Shown: positions 34,301 through 44,523, counted from the stretch's first letter. The stretch is DNA of 64,000 nt from Streptomyces sp. ISL-66 (GCF_018614135.1 NZ_JAGGOW010000001.1:75179-139178); one strand, 5' to 3'. Notes: generated by a model from the sequence alone, not told the origin. Translations and numbers: made by a program.

Positions 34301-35638
34301 TCAGCGCGTCGCCCCCGCGATCAGCCAGCGCCCCGAGCGGGCGCGCAGCTGGAGGGTGACCATCCGGACCAGCATCATCAGGGTCATGGCGCACCAGAGG
34401 GCCGTCAGACCGCCGCCCGCGGCCGGAACGAGCAGGGCCGCCGGGGTGAACACGGCGAGGGTCAGCAGCATGGCCCAGGCCAGGTAGCGGCCGTCGCCGG
34501 CGCCCATGAGTACGCCGTCGAGGATGAAGACGATGCCGGAGACGGGCTGGGAGACGGCCACCACGAGCAGGGCGGGCAGCAGCGCGCTCTCCACCGCCGG
34601 GTCGCTGGTGAAGAGCGGGATGAAGACGGGGCGGGCCGCGATCACCGCGATGCCCAGGACGATGCCGGAGACGATCCCCCACTGCACCATGCGCCGGCAG
34701 GCGGCCTTGGCGCCCTCGGTGTCGCCCGCACCGAGGTAGCGGCCGATGATGGCCTGGCCGGCGATCGCGATGGCGTCGAGGGCGAAGGCGAGCAGGCTCC
34801 ACAGCGAGAGCAGGATCTGGTGGGCGGCGATGTCGGCGTCCCCGAGGCGTGCGGCCACGGCGGTGGCGATCAGCAGGACGGCGCGCAGGGACAGGGTGCG
34901 CACGAGCAGGGGCGCTCCGGCCTGGGCGCACGCGCGGATCCCCGCGGCGTCGGGGCGCAGGGAGGCGCCGTGCCGACGGGCTCCGCGGACGACGACGACC
35001 AGGTAGGCGGCGGCCATCGCGCACTGGGCGATCACCGTGCCCCAGGCGGAACCGGCGATGCCGAGGCCGGCGCCGTAGACGAGCGCGACGTTCAGGGCCG
35101 CGTTGAGGGTGAAGCCGCCGATCGCGACGTAGAGCGGTGTCCGGGTGTCCTGGAGTCCGCGGATGACTCCGGTGGCGGCGAGCACCACGAGCATCGCGGG
35201 AATGCCGAGGGCGGAGATCCGCAGGTAGGTGACCGCGTAGGGGGCCACGGTGTCGGACGCTCCGAAGAGTGCGATCAGTGAGGGTGCGGCAGGAAGTACG
35301 ACGGCGATGACGGCCACGCCGAGCAGCAGGGCCAGCCAGATGCCGTCCATGCCCTGCCGGATGGCGGCCGGGAGGTCGCCCGCGCCGACGCGGCGGGCCA
35401 CGGCCGCGGTGGTGGCGTAGGCGAGGAAGACGAATACGCTCACGGCGGTGGTGAGCAGAGCGGCGGCGATGCCGAGACCGGCCAGCTGGGGGGTGCCGAG
35501 GTGCCCGACGATGGCGCTGTCGGCCATGACGAAGAGGGGTTCGGCGACGAGTGCGCCGAAGGCCGGGACGGCGAGCGCGAGGATCTCGCGGTCGTGCCGT
35601 CTCGGGGCAGCCTTCGGTGCTGTGGGGGCCTGTCTCAT
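34301..35638 (-). CDS. MATE family efflux transporter
   Basis: A 445-aa protein with about 12 membrane helices in two pseudo-symmetric halves. The N-terminal ALAVPAFGALVAEPLFVMAD and ATGVIRGLQDTRTPL match the DinF-like branch of MATE exporters. Substrate is unknown; related proteins export drugs or DNA-damage products. The leftward gene is convergent with rplI and ends one base past the palindrome of parS site 8. It is followed upstream by the DnaA-box cluster. Confidence 0.88.
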   Translation of the reverse strand: MRQAPTAPKAAPRRHDREILALAVPAFGALVAEPLFVMADSAIVGHLGTPQLAGLGIAAALLTTAVSVFVFLAYATTAAVARRVGAGDLPAAIRQGMDGIWLALLLGVAVIAVVLPAAPSLIALFGASDTVAPYAVTYLRISALGIPAMLVVLAATGVIRGLQDTRTPLYVAIGGFTLNAALNVALVYGAGLGIAGSAWGTVIAQCAMAAAYLVVVVRGARRHGASLRPDAAGIRACAQAGAPLLVRTLSLRAVLLIATAVAARLGDADIAAHQILLSLWSLLAFALDAIAIAGQAIIGRYLGAGDTEGAKAACRRMVQWGIVSGIVLGIAVIAARPVFIPLFTSDPAVESALLPALLVVAVSQPVSGIVFILDGVLMGAGDGRYLAWAMLLTLAVFTPAALLVPAAGGGLTALWCAMTLMMLVRMVTLQLRARSGRWLIAGATR

Positions 35639-35826
35639 GCGCTCAATCTAATCTTCCACAGGTAATGGATGCAAGGGGCCAGGAGTCCTTACTCGTGCGC
35701 TGATTCGCGCGTTCTCCCCACCTCGTTGGAGGCGATCTCGAGACAGTGGCGAATTTTTTTCTCTTCCACCGTCCCTGAGGGAGGAAATCGCAGGTCAGAT
35801 GGGGTGGAAGGGTGCCTCAGGTGATT

Positions 35827-35926
35827 TTGTCCACAGCGTCGTCCCCCGGTCCGTGCACAGCTTCCGGGCACTTACCCACAGCATTGGCACCGTCATCCAC
35901 ACCTCATCCACACAGCCTGTGGATAA
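35827..35926. promoter_or_regulatory. Cluster of five DnaA boxes upstream of dnaB
   Basis: Boxes at 35827-35835 (TTGTCCACA, perfect, +), 35872-35880 (TTACCCACA, one mismatch, +), 35893-35901 and 35904-35912 (TCATCCACA twice, +, 11 bp apart) and 35918-35926 (TTATCCACA, perfect, -). They occupy 100 bp of the 432-bp gap between the MATE and dnaB genes. The rest of the gap (35639-35820) shows only a T7 run at 35754-35760 and a short TCCCT/AGGGA hairpin. Confidence 0.8.
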
Positions 35927-35931
35927 CAAGA

Positions 35932-35960
35932 TTGGCTGACGTCGCTCCCGGCTCTACCGT
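35932..35960 (+). promoter_or_regulatory. Candidate dnaB promoter
   Basis: TTGGCT (35932-35937), 17 nt, TACCGT (35955-35960), 5 bp downstream of the last DnaA box and 110 bp upstream of dnaB. Confidence 0.5.
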
Positions 35961-36070
35961 GGTTCGTTGCCCGACTCGCCGACAGCCGATCCGGGTGCCC
36001 CAAATGTCAGAGCCGTGTCGTAGAAAGATGGCACGGCGAGGTCCGCTTCGCGGACGGAGGAGGTGGCCCG

Positions 36071-37552
<1,482 letters not shown>

Positions 37553-37562
37553 CATCCGCCCC

Positions 37563-38948
37563 ATGGATGCCGTATCTGAAGATCTTGTTCTCCTGCCGGC
37601 GACCCGGCGCTCGCTCAGGCATCGGATCGCGGTGGCACAGCGCGAGGGCCGGGCGCCGTCCCTGGTGGCGGCCGTGGTGCGGGGCGGGGAAGTGGTCTGG
37701 GAGGGATCCCGGACCATGGTCGAGGGACACGGGCCCGATGGGGACGTGCAGTACCGGATCGGGTCGATCACCAAGACCTTCACCGCTGTTCTGGTGATGC
37801 GGCTGCGGGACGAGGGCCTGCTGGAACTCGGCGAGCGGGTGGAGAAGTTCCTGCCCGGCACGGGGCTCGACGAGGTGACGGTCGGCCAGTTGCTGTCCCA
37901 CACGGGTGGGCTGGCCGCCGAGACGCCCGGTGAGTGGTGGGAGCGGACGGCCGGCACGCTGCGCCCCGCGCTCCGCGACGTCCTGGGCGACCGGCCCTTC
38001 CGCTTCGCGCCCGGGCGGCGCCACCACTATTCCAACCCGGGCTACACGCTGCTGGGTTCGCTCGTGGAGTCCGTACGCGCGAGGCCGTGGGAAGAAGTGC
38101 TCCGGACCGAAGTGCTGGAGCCGCTGGGGCTCGAGAGGACGACGGCGCAGCCGGTGGCCCCGCACGCGGGCGGTTGGGCGGTGCACCCGTGGGCGGACGT
38201 GATGATGCCGGAGCCGCTGGAGGACCTCGGGCTGATGGCCCCGGCCGGCCAGCTGTGGTCCACCACCGGGGACCTGGCGAAGTTCGCCGCGTTCCTCGTA
38301 CGGGGCGACGCGCGCGTGCTGAGCGCCGAGTCCGTACGGGAGATGCGGACCCCGGCCGCTCCCCCGGAGGAGGGCTCCGCCGACCCCGGGTACGGGATCG
38401 GAATGCAGCTGACGCGGAGCGGCGGGCGCCTGCTCGCGGGGCACAGCGGCTCACTGCCCGGGTTCGTCGCCGGTCTGTGGATGAGCGAGGCGGACGACGT
38501 GGCCGCGGTGGTGCTGGCCAACTGCACTTCGGGGCTGCCCGCTTCGACGCTGGCCGCCGACCTGGTGGGCATCGTCGCCGACGCCGAGCCGCGCGTGCCC
38601 GAGCCCTGGCGGCCGCTGCGGGAGGCCGACCCGGTGGCGCTCGAGCTCTGCGGGCCCTGGTACTGGGGGACGTCGACGCATGCCGTACGGCTGACCTATG
38701 ACGGATCCCTGGAGCTGGGCCCGGTGGGTGGCGGCGGCCGGACCGCCCGTTTCCGCCCGGAGCCCGACGGCAGCTGGACCGGCCTGAACGGCTACCACGC
38801 GGGAGAGTCGCTGCGGGCCGTGCACCGGCCGGACGGCTCGGTGAGCCACCTCGACCTCGGCTCCTTCGTGTTCACCCGCGAGCCCTACGACCCGCAGGCC
38901 CCGGTGCCCGGCGGTGTCGACCCGCAGGGCTGGCGGGGCATCGGATAG
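37563..38948 (+). CDS. Serine hydrolase, beta-lactamase class C family
   Basis: A 461-aa penicillin-binding/beta-lactamase-fold hydrolase. Catalytic motifs: SITK (about residue 71, in RIGSITKTFTAV), YSN (about 158, HYSNPGYTLLG) and HSG (about 296, GHSGSLPGF). No signal peptide is visible, so it may be cytosolic, an esterase or a D-aminopeptidase rather than a resistance beta-lactamase. A C-terminal ~110-residue domain follows the catalytic part. It starts 10 nt after dnaB, hence may be cotranscribed. Confidence 0.87.
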   Translation: MDAVSEDLVLLPATRRSLRHRIAVAQREGRAPSLVAAVVRGGEVVWEGSRTMVEGHGPDGDVQYRIGSITKTFTAVLVMRLRDEGLLELGERVEKFLPGTGLDEVTVGQLLSHTGGLAAETPGEWWERTAGTLRPALRDVLGDRPFRFAPGRRHHYSNPGYTLLGSLVESVRARPWEEVLRTEVLEPLGLERTTAQPVAPHAGGWAVHPWADVMMPEPLEDLGLMAPAGQLWSTTGDLAKFAAFLVRGDARVLSAESVREMRTPAAPPEEGSADPGYGIGMQLTRSGGRLLAGHSGSLPGFVAGLWMSEADDVAAVVLANCTSGLPASTLAADLVGIVADAEPRVPEPWRPLREADPVALELCGPWYWGTSTHAVRLTYDGSLELGPVGGGGRTARFRPEPDGSWTGLNGYHAGESLRAVHRPDGSVSHLDLGSFVFTREPYDPQAPVPGGVDPQGWRGIG

Positions 38949-38971
38949 CCGGCGTAGTCCGCGTAGCCTGT

Positions 38972-39140
38972 CTAGTGCCGCGTCAGGCAACGTTCGCCCC
39001 GTCGCGGCGTCCGGCACGCACTCTCGCCGCACCGGCCGAAAGCCCAAGTACGTCCAGTACGAGGGCTTCCGGCCGGCACGCCGAGAGCACGCACCGGACG
39101 CCGCTCCTTGACGGGCAAACGTTGCCTGACGCCGCACTAG
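38972..39140. mobile_element. 169-bp palindromic MITE-like element
   Basis: The ends are inverted repeats (CTAGTGCCGCGTCAGGCAAC and its complement, one mismatch). The homology continues inward through nearly the whole element, so each arm of about 75 bp pairs with the other at roughly 85% identity around an 18-nt loop (39051-39068). It has no coding capacity of its own. Both ends finish in CTAG, a possible 4-bp target duplication (or TA). It lies between two convergent genes, where it would also act as a terminator. Confidence 0.75.
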
Positions 39141-39185
39141 TGTGCGAAGCCCGCCCCAGCCGCGCACATCTGTGGGGAACCGCTT

Positions 39186-40361
39186 TCACTGCGCCACGAG
39201 TTCGCGCTCCAGCGGGGTGCGGAAGCGGGGGGTGATACGGGCCCCTGCCACCCAGGCGGCGAGTCGGGCGGCCTCGGCGGCGATGGCCTCCTCGGCGTCC
39301 CGGCCGGGATCGCCCAGCAGCCGGTGGACGATCCGGCCGTCGGCGTGCTGCGCCCAGCCGCCGACGATCTCGCCGTTCCACCACACGGTGGGGCCGACGT
39401 TGCCGGCGTAGTCGAAGAGGGCCGGGCGGTGCGCGGGATCGAGGTGGAAGCCGCGGTCCGCCCAGCCCATGGCGCTCGGGTCCAGGGCGGGCAGCAGGGC
39501 GGCCCAGGGTTCCGGTGCGGGTTCGGGCCCGGTGTCACCCGGGGCGACGAGGGCGGTGGTGCCGTCGTCGAGCCGGACCTCGTCGGGGCCCACGGCCGCG
39601 AGGGCCTTGCGCACGTCGGTGAGGGTCCAGCCGGTCCACCACTTGAGGTCGGCCTCGGTGGCCGGGCCGTACGCGTGGAGCCAGCGGCGGGCCAGCTCCG
39701 CGCGGGCCTCGGGCGGGGGCATGGCGGGCCACGGCTCGGTGTGGACCCAGCGGTACTGGCTGGACGTCCATGACCCGCGGGGCCGGTCGCGGCGGATCCG
39801 GCCGTCGGCGGCCAGCAGCCGGATGACGCGCGTGGCGACCCCGGTCTCCGTCTCGTACTTCTTGCCCCGGTTGATGGTGATCTTCTGGCGCAACGCGGGC
39901 ACGGCGGCCGAGAGCTGGCTGCCGGTGGAGGGGCCGTGGGAGTCGAGCGCGTCGAGCGCGTCGCTCTCCGCGAGGGCCAGCCAGGCGGCGTCGAGGCCCT
40001 GGCCGTCCTCGTCCAGGTGCTTGAGGAAGGTGCGGCGCTCCTTCGCGGCGATGGCCCTGGCGGTGGAGGCGTCGACGTACGGGGCGAGTTCGGTGGAGAC
40101 GGCGAAGAGCGTGTTGCGCATGCTCAGCAGCCGCACGAGGCGCACGTCCTCGTAGAGTGCCCGCTCGATCGCGCCGGGCTCGCCCCCGCCCAGCCGGGCG
40201 CGGAGGGAAAGGAAGACGGTCGCGGCGTCGGTGGCGTGCAGGCCGACCACGGAGTCGGCTGCCTGGGCCACGTCCGCGGCGCGAGCCGAGGGCGCGAGGC
40301 GGTGTCGGCGGCCGAGACGGTGCTGACGCTCCGCGGTGGTGATGAGGGGCAGGGTGCTCAC
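39186..40361 (-). CDS. HTH_42 winged-helix protein (AlkZ/YcaQ DNA glycosylase superfamily)
   Basis: A 391-aa protein with the tandem winged-helix layout of the HTH_42/AlkZ-like superfamily, some of whose members unhook DNA crosslinks. The position of the catalytic Q-x-Q/Q-x-D motif appears to read VVGLHATDAATVFLSL (about residues 38-53), with His and Asp rather than two Gln. Other recognisable blocks are GPSTGSQLSA and NVGPTVWWNGEIVGGWA. GTG 40361 is chosen because TACGAT ends 7 nt upstream (leaderless); TTG 40391 is the longer option. Function is inferred from family only. Confidence 0.75.
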   Translation of the reverse strand: MSTLPLITTAERQHRLGRRHRLAPSARAADVAQAADSVVGLHATDAATVFLSLRARLGGGEPGAIERALYEDVRLVRLLSMRNTLFAVSTELAPYVDASTARAIAAKERRTFLKHLDEDGQGLDAAWLALAESDALDALDSHGPSTGSQLSAAVPALRQKITINRGKKYETETGVATRVIRLLAADGRIRRDRPRGSWTSSQYRWVHTEPWPAMPPPEARAELARRWLHAYGPATEADLKWWTGWTLTDVRKALAAVGPDEVRLDDGTTALVAPGDTGPEPAPEPWAALLPALDPSAMGWADRGFHLDPAHRPALFDYAGNVGPTVWWNGEIVGGWAQHADGRIVHRLLGDPGRDAEEAIAAEAARLAAWVAGARITPRFRTPLERELVAQ

Positions 40362-40416
40362 CTTCCCGATCGTAGGCCGGGCCACGGACAAGGGCCCGGC
40401 CTGCGCGGGGGCGGGC

Positions 40417-40881
40417 TCAGAGCTGGAGTTTGAACCCCACGTGGGAGGCCGTGAAGCCGAGCCGCTCGTAGAAGCGGTGCGCGTCGGTCCGGGTCACGTC
40501 CGAGGTGAGCTGGACGAGCCGGCAGTTCTCGGCGCGGGACCGCTCGATCGCCCACTCGACGAACCGGGTCCCGAGTCCGCTGCCCCGCTCGTCGGCGTGG
40601 ACGCGTACGCCCTCGATGATCGAGCGGGTACTCCCCTTGCGGGAGAGCCCGGGGACGATCGTCAGCTGGAGGGTGCCGACGACCCGGCCCGCACGGACGG
40701 CGACGACCACGTGCTGGTGGGGGTCGTCCGTCAGTTGCTTGAGCGCCGTGACGTACGGGGTGAGGTCGTCGGTCGACTCCCGGGTGGCGCCGAGTGGGTC
40801 GTCGGCGAGGAGCGCGACGATCTCGGGCAGGTCCTCCTCGGTGGCCGGACGGATGAGCAGGCCATCGGTGGTGTCGGTCAT
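40417..40881 (-). CDS. GNAT family N-acetyltransferase
   Basis: A compact 154-aa GNAT. The acetyl-CoA loop is ERGSGLGTRFVEWA (about residues 94-107), preceded by GVRVHAD and followed by the typical HRFYERLGF motif (about 135-143). Substrate is unknown; the look is that of small-molecule or ribosomal-protein acetyltransferases. Start ATG 40881 has AGGA/GGAC-rich sequence upstream. It begins 16 nt after the tandem-GNAT gene, so the two share a leftward operon. Confidence 0.85.
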   Translation of the reverse strand: MTDTTDGLLIRPATEEDLPEIVALLADDPLGATRESTDDLTPYVTALKQLTDDPHQHVVVAVRAGRVVGTLQLTIVPGLSRKGSTRSIIEGVRVHADERGSGLGTRFVEWAIERSRAENCRLVQLTSDVTRTDAHRFYERLGFTASHVGFKLQL

Positions 40882-40897
40882 GTCCTGTGCTTCCTGC

Positions 40898-41803
40898 TCA
40901 GCCCGCTGCCACGGTGAGCGGAGCCCAGCGGCGGGTCCAGTCACCCGGCAGGCCGGGAGTGTCTCGGGTCATGACGGCGTTGAAGGTCACGGATTCGAGC
41001 CCCTGGTCTTTGAGCCAGTCGAGCAGCTCTTCGTGGCGTACGTCGACGTCGGTGCGCAGGGGCCGTTCGGTGGCCGCCGCGAGGGCCGTCACGAGAGCCT
41101 GCGCCGTGCCGGTGTCCCGGGCGACCAGCGGGCCGATGACGTGGGTCTCCATGTTGGGCCAGATGGCGCCGTAGCCGATCAAGTCGCCGGCGGAGTCCTC
41201 GGCGACCAGCAGCCGGTCCGTGAAGGCGGGCAGCCGGGTGATCAGGTGGGTCCGGTCGGCACCGAAGACCTCGGCGTCCAGGCGCAGGATCCCCTGGAGG
41301 TCCTCGGCCGTGGCCGGCCGGACCGGGACGGCCTCCGGCACGGTCGTCGTGCCGTCGGGGCGGAAGGTGCCCCGGAGCATCTCGGAACGGCCCGTGGTGT
41401 CGAAGCCGAGCTCCTCGTAGAGGGGCCTGCCGAACGGGGTGGCGTGCAGGGTGAGCGGTACGCCCTTGAGGAGGTCGTCGCAGAGGTACGTCATCAGGCG
41501 CCGCCCCAGGCCCTGGCGGGCGTACCTGGCCGCGACCAGGACCATGCCGATGGCGGCCAGTTCGGGTTCGGCCAGCGGCGGGCCGTAACGGGTGACCACA
41601 CTGACGGCGGCAAGCCCCCGGCCGTCGGGAGCGTCGATTCCGTAGCCGTGTCCGGCTGCGAGCAGGAGCCCCCATTTGTGATCCTCGCGGGGCCAGCCGC
41701 GGTCTTCGGAGAGATCGGCGCAGGCGGGGAGATCGTCCACGGTCAGTGCGCGGATCGGCAGGGCGATGAGGTGTGGTGGTGTCACGGCCCCAGACTGGTT
41801 CAT
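40898..41803 (-). CDS. Tandem GNAT acetyltransferase
   Basis: A 301-aa protein with two GNAT halves. The N-terminal domain has ARYARQGLGRRLMTYL (about residues 84-99) and the C-terminal domain is weaker (DLIGYGAIWPN, RDTGTAQALVTAL). Similar two-domain proteins are common in Streptomyces with unknown substrates. I start it at ATG 41803. The longer frame to 41899 merely reads through parS sites 9 and 10 (MFHVKH twice). It is divergent from the HAD gene across three parS sites. Confidence 0.8.
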   Translation of the reverse strand: MNQSGAVTPPHLIALPIRALTVDDLPACADLSEDRGWPREDHKWGLLLAAGHGYGIDAPDGRGLAAVSVVTRYGPPLAEPELAAIGMVLVAARYARQGLGRRLMTYLCDDLLKGVPLTLHATPFGRPLYEELGFDTTGRSEMLRGTFRPDGTTTVPEAVPVRPATAEDLQGILRLDAEVFGADRTHLITRLPAFTDRLLVAEDSAGDLIGYGAIWPNMETHVIGPLVARDTGTAQALVTALAAATERPLRTDVDVRHEELLDWLKDQGLESVTFNAVMTRDTPGLPGDWTRRWAPLTVAAG

Positions 41804-41838
41804 CGACCGGGGCCCGGTCCAGGGGATTTGGGGCCGAT

Positions 41839-41852
41839 GTTTCACGTGAAAC
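41839..41852. promoter_or_regulatory. parS: parS site 9
   Basis: Exact GTTTCACGTGAAAC in a 22-bp palindrome; first of a triple array spaced 45 and 44 bp. Confidence 0.95.
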
Positions 41853-41883
41853 ATCGACGTGTCCCACACGGGACCGGACCCGT

Positions 41884-41897
41884 GTTTCACGTGAAAC
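41884..41897. promoter_or_regulatory. parS: parS site 10
   Basis: Exact GTTTCACGTGAAAC; middle site of the triple array. Confidence 0.95.
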
Positions 41898-41927
41898 AAG
41901 TGCGCCGGGTCCGTGGAGCCGGTGAAT

Positions 41928-41941
41928 GTTTCACGTGAAAC
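41928..41941. promoter_or_regulatory. parS: parS site 11
   Basis: Exact GTTTCACGTGAAAC; third site of the array, 72 bp before the HAD gene start. Confidence 0.95.
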
Positions 41942-42013
41942 ACGCCCTCGGCCACCGCTGGGGACGCCATCGTGGGCTTCCCTGTATCGAGCGGCACGCA
42001 GCCACTAATCTCC

Positions 42014-42646
42014 ATGGATATGACTCTCCTGCACCTGTTCGACCTCGACGGGACACTGATGTACGGCTCCGCGGCGCCGGTCGAGATCTCGCGGCAACTC
42101 GGACTGGCGGAGGAGATCGCCGTGCTGGAGCGGGCCTTCGCCGCGCAGGAGATCGGGCCGCACGCGTTCTCGCTGGCGGCCCAGGAACTCTGGACGGGGC
42201 TGACTCCGGCGCATGTCCGGGCGGCGTTCGACGGGTCGCCCTGGCTGAGGGGCATCCGGGAGGTGTGGCAGGAGATCCGGGAGCGCGGCGACTACTGCGC
42301 GGTGATCTCGCTGTCCCCGTCCTTCTTCGTCGAGCTCCTGCTGGAGTGGGGCGCGCATGCCGCGCACGGCTCGGTCTTCCCGGAGGTGCCCTTCACGCGG
42401 CCGGTGGACATGGCCGGGATCCTGACGCCGACGGGCAAGGTGAAGATCGCCGACCGGCTGTGCGCACAGTTCGGGCTGGGCCGGGGCGACTGCGTCGCGT
42501 ACGGGGACTCCAGTACCGATGTGGCGCTCTTCGAAGCCGTGCCGCGGTCGGTCGCGGTGAACGCCCGGCCGTACCTGGTGGAGCGGGCGACACACGTCTA
42601 TGAGGGCCGGGACCTTCGGGAGGCGTACCAGCTCGCAGGGGCGTAG
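42014..42646 (+). CDS. HAD superfamily phosphatase (HAD-IB, SerB-like)
   Basis: A 210-aa HAD hydrolase. Motif I is FDLDGTLM (about residues 9-16). Motif II (Ser) is probably AVISLSPSFF, the Lys motif III lies in GKVKIADRL, and motif IV is VAYGDSSTDVALFEA. The pattern resembles the SerB/HAD-IB phosphatases of small phosphorylated metabolites. Start at ATG 42014 or 42020; TAATCT just upstream would make 42020 a leaderless start. It is the first rightward gene after the triple parS array. Confidence 0.85.
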   Translation: MDMTLLHLFDLDGTLMYGSAAPVEISRQLGLAEEIAVLERAFAAQEIGPHAFSLAAQELWTGLTPAHVRAAFDGSPWLRGIREVWQEIRERGDYCAVISLSPSFFVELLLEWGAHAAHGSVFPEVPFTRPVDMAGILTPTGKVKIADRLCAQFGLGRGDCVAYGDSSTDVALFEAVPRSVAVNARPYLVERATHVYEGRDLREAYQLAGA

Positions 42647-42812
42647 CGCACGGGAGTTGAGGCATCCTAAGGGGGCAGTGGGTTCGAAACGCGGAATTCC
42701 CGCATTTCCCCGTAACCTCCGGGGCGGACTGGCACGCTGTGAAACCCGGAACCACGGATTCGAAGGCCGTGGCGCGTGCAGACCTACCGACATGCTCGAA
42801 GCGAGGCACCGC

Positions 42813-44015
42813 ATGGACGCTCCGCCCACCCATTCGGCAAGACGGAGGCCCGCACGGATACCGTCCGGGGGCGGTACGCCCGAGGCCTCCCCCGCCCCCT
42901 CCCCCGATGCCGTGCTCATCCGCCGGACCCTCGCGGAGATCGCACCCGTCGCCGACAAGGTGACTTCCTACTTCTACGCCCTCGTGTTCACGGCGCACCC
43001 GGAACTGCGCGGCATGTTCCCCGCCGCGATGGACGCGCAGCGCGACCGGCTGCTGAAGGCGCTGCTCACGGCCGCCGAGCACATCGACGACCCGGAGACG
43101 CTCACCGCGTACCTTCGCCGGCTCGGCACGGGACACCGCAAGTACGGCACCCAGGCCGGGCACTATCCCCCCGTCGGCGAGGCCCTGATGGGCGCGCTGG
43201 CCCGGTACGCACACGACACCTGGGGGCCGGAGACCGAGGCCGCCTGGGTGCGCGCGTACACCGCGATCTCCCAGATCATGATCGACGCGGCGGCCGAAGC
43301 CGAGAGCCAGGCGCCTCCGTGGTGGCACGCGGAAGTGGTCTCCCACGAGCTGCGCACCTCCGACATCGCGGTGCTCACCGTCCGCCCCGATCAGCCGTAC
43401 CGCTTTCTCGCGGGCCAGTACACGAGCCTGGAGACCCCCTGGTGGCCGCGGGTCTGGCGGCACTACTCCTTCGCTTCGGCCCCGCGCGCCGACGGGCTGC
43501 TGTCCTTCCACGTCAAGGCGGTCCCGGCGGGATGGGTCTCGAACGCTCTGGTGCGCCACGCCCGGCCCGGTGACGTGCTCCGGCTCGGGCCGCCCGCCGG
43601 ATCGATGGTCGTCGACCACAGCACCGACAACGGCATGCTCTGCCTGGGCGGCGGCACCGGCATCGCGCCGATCAAGGCGCTGATCGAGGACGTGGCCGAG
43701 CACGGCGAGCGCCGGCCCGTGGAGGTGTTCTTCGGCGCGCGCAGTGACCACGACCTGTACGACAAGGACACGCTGCTGGGTCTGCAGCGTTCGCATCCGT
43801 GGCTGTCGGTGCGCCCGGTGGTCTGCGCGGACGGACTGGCCGGGCAGCTGCCGCAGGCCATCGGAGCGCACGGGCCCTGGAGTTCGTACGACGCGTTCGT
43901 CTCGGGGCCGGCGGCGATGATCCGCAGTGGGGTGGACGCCCTGAAGAGGATCGGGATCCCCGGGGAGCGCATCCGCTACGACGAGGTGGGGGAGCTGGCG
44001 GGCGTCGCCGGCTGA
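42813..44015 (+). CDS. Flavohaemoprotein-like globin reductase
   Basis: A 400-aa protein with an N-terminal globin domain (about 35-165; proximal His probably in GHRKYG). An FAD-binding domain follows with RHYS (about 214-217, WRHYSFASAP), then an NAD domain with LCLGGGTGIAPIKAL (about 275). The order matches Hmp-type nitric oxide dioxygenases. A ~30-residue Pro/Arg-rich leader precedes the globin. Start ATG 42813 follows GAGG. No NsrR-like site was recognised upstream. Substrate NO is the family expectation, not shown. Confidence 0.85.
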   Translation: MDAPPTHSARRRPARIPSGGGTPEASPAPSPDAVLIRRTLAEIAPVADKVTSYFYALVFTAHPELRGMFPAAMDAQRDRLLKALLTAAEHIDDPETLTAYLRRLGTGHRKYGTQAGHYPPVGEALMGALARYAHDTWGPETEAAWVRAYTAISQIMIDAAAEAESQAPPWWHAEVVSHELRTSDIAVLTVRPDQPYRFLAGQYTSLETPWWPRVWRHYSFASAPRADGLLSFHVKAVPAGWVSNALVRHARPGDVLRLGPPAGSMVVDHSTDNGMLCLGGGTGIAPIKALIEDVAEHGERRPVEVFFGARSDHDLYDKDTLLGLQRSHPWLSVRPVVCADGLAGQLPQAIGAHGPWSSYDAFVSGPAAMIRSGVDALKRIGIPGERIRYDEVGELAGVAG

Positions 44016-44043
44016 TTCCGGCAGGCGCCTGCGGACCGGTGGG

Positions 44044-44523
44044 TCAGCCCAGATCGGGTGCGTGCATGGCGCGCACGCCCTCGATGTTGCCGTCGAGGTA
44101 GTGGCGCAGGGACAGCGGGACGAGATGGACGGCGGCGATGCCGACGCGGCTGAAGGGCACCCGGACGATCTCGTATTCGCCCGCCGGCTCGTCGATCTCC
44201 GGGCCGTGCCGCCGGCTGGGGTCCATGGATTCGAGATGGCAGACGAAGAAGTGCTGCACCTTGACGCCGGTCACTCCTCCGTCGGCGATGTGCTCGACGG
44301 TGTCGACGAAGCAGGGCACCACATCGGTGATCTTCGCGCCGAGTTCTTCGTCGATCTCTCGGTGGAGGGCGTCGACGACGGTCAGGTCCGAGGGCTCGAC
44401 CCCGCCGCCGGGGGTGACCCAGTAGGGGTCGACGCCGGGCTTGGTGCGCTTGATGAGGATCAGGTCGTCACCGTCGAGCAGGATCGCGCGGGCGGTGCGT
44501 TTGACCACGGGGCGTTCGGTCAT
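44044..44523 (-). CDS. NUDIX hydrolase
   Basis: A 159-aa nucleotide-diphosphate hydrolase. The Nudix box runs from GGGVEPSDLTVVDALHRE to IDEELG (about residues 40-63), matching GX5EX7REUXEEXGU with a slight length variation. A preceding strand RAILLDGDDLILIKR is typical. Substrate unknown. Start ATG 44523. It is convergent with the flavohaemoprotein gene, leaving 28 bp between stops. Confidence 0.88.
   Translation of the reverse strand: MTERPVVKRTARAILLDGDDLILIKRTKPGVDPYWVTPGGGVEPSDLTVVDALHREIDEELGAKITDVVPCFVDTVEHIADGGVTGVKVQHFFVCHLESMDPSRRHGPEIDEPAGEYEIVRVPFSRVGIAAVHLVPLSLRHYLDGNIEGVRAMHAPDLG

Noticed and set aside
38914..39111. A short open frame inside the palindromic element
   Set aside because: It covers part of a hairpin and has no ribosome site; a remnant coding role cannot be supported.
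41804..41899. Extended start of the tandem GNAT gene with MFHVKH repeated
   Set aside because: The peptide is simply parS read in frame; the same artefact begins or ends many false frames in this window.
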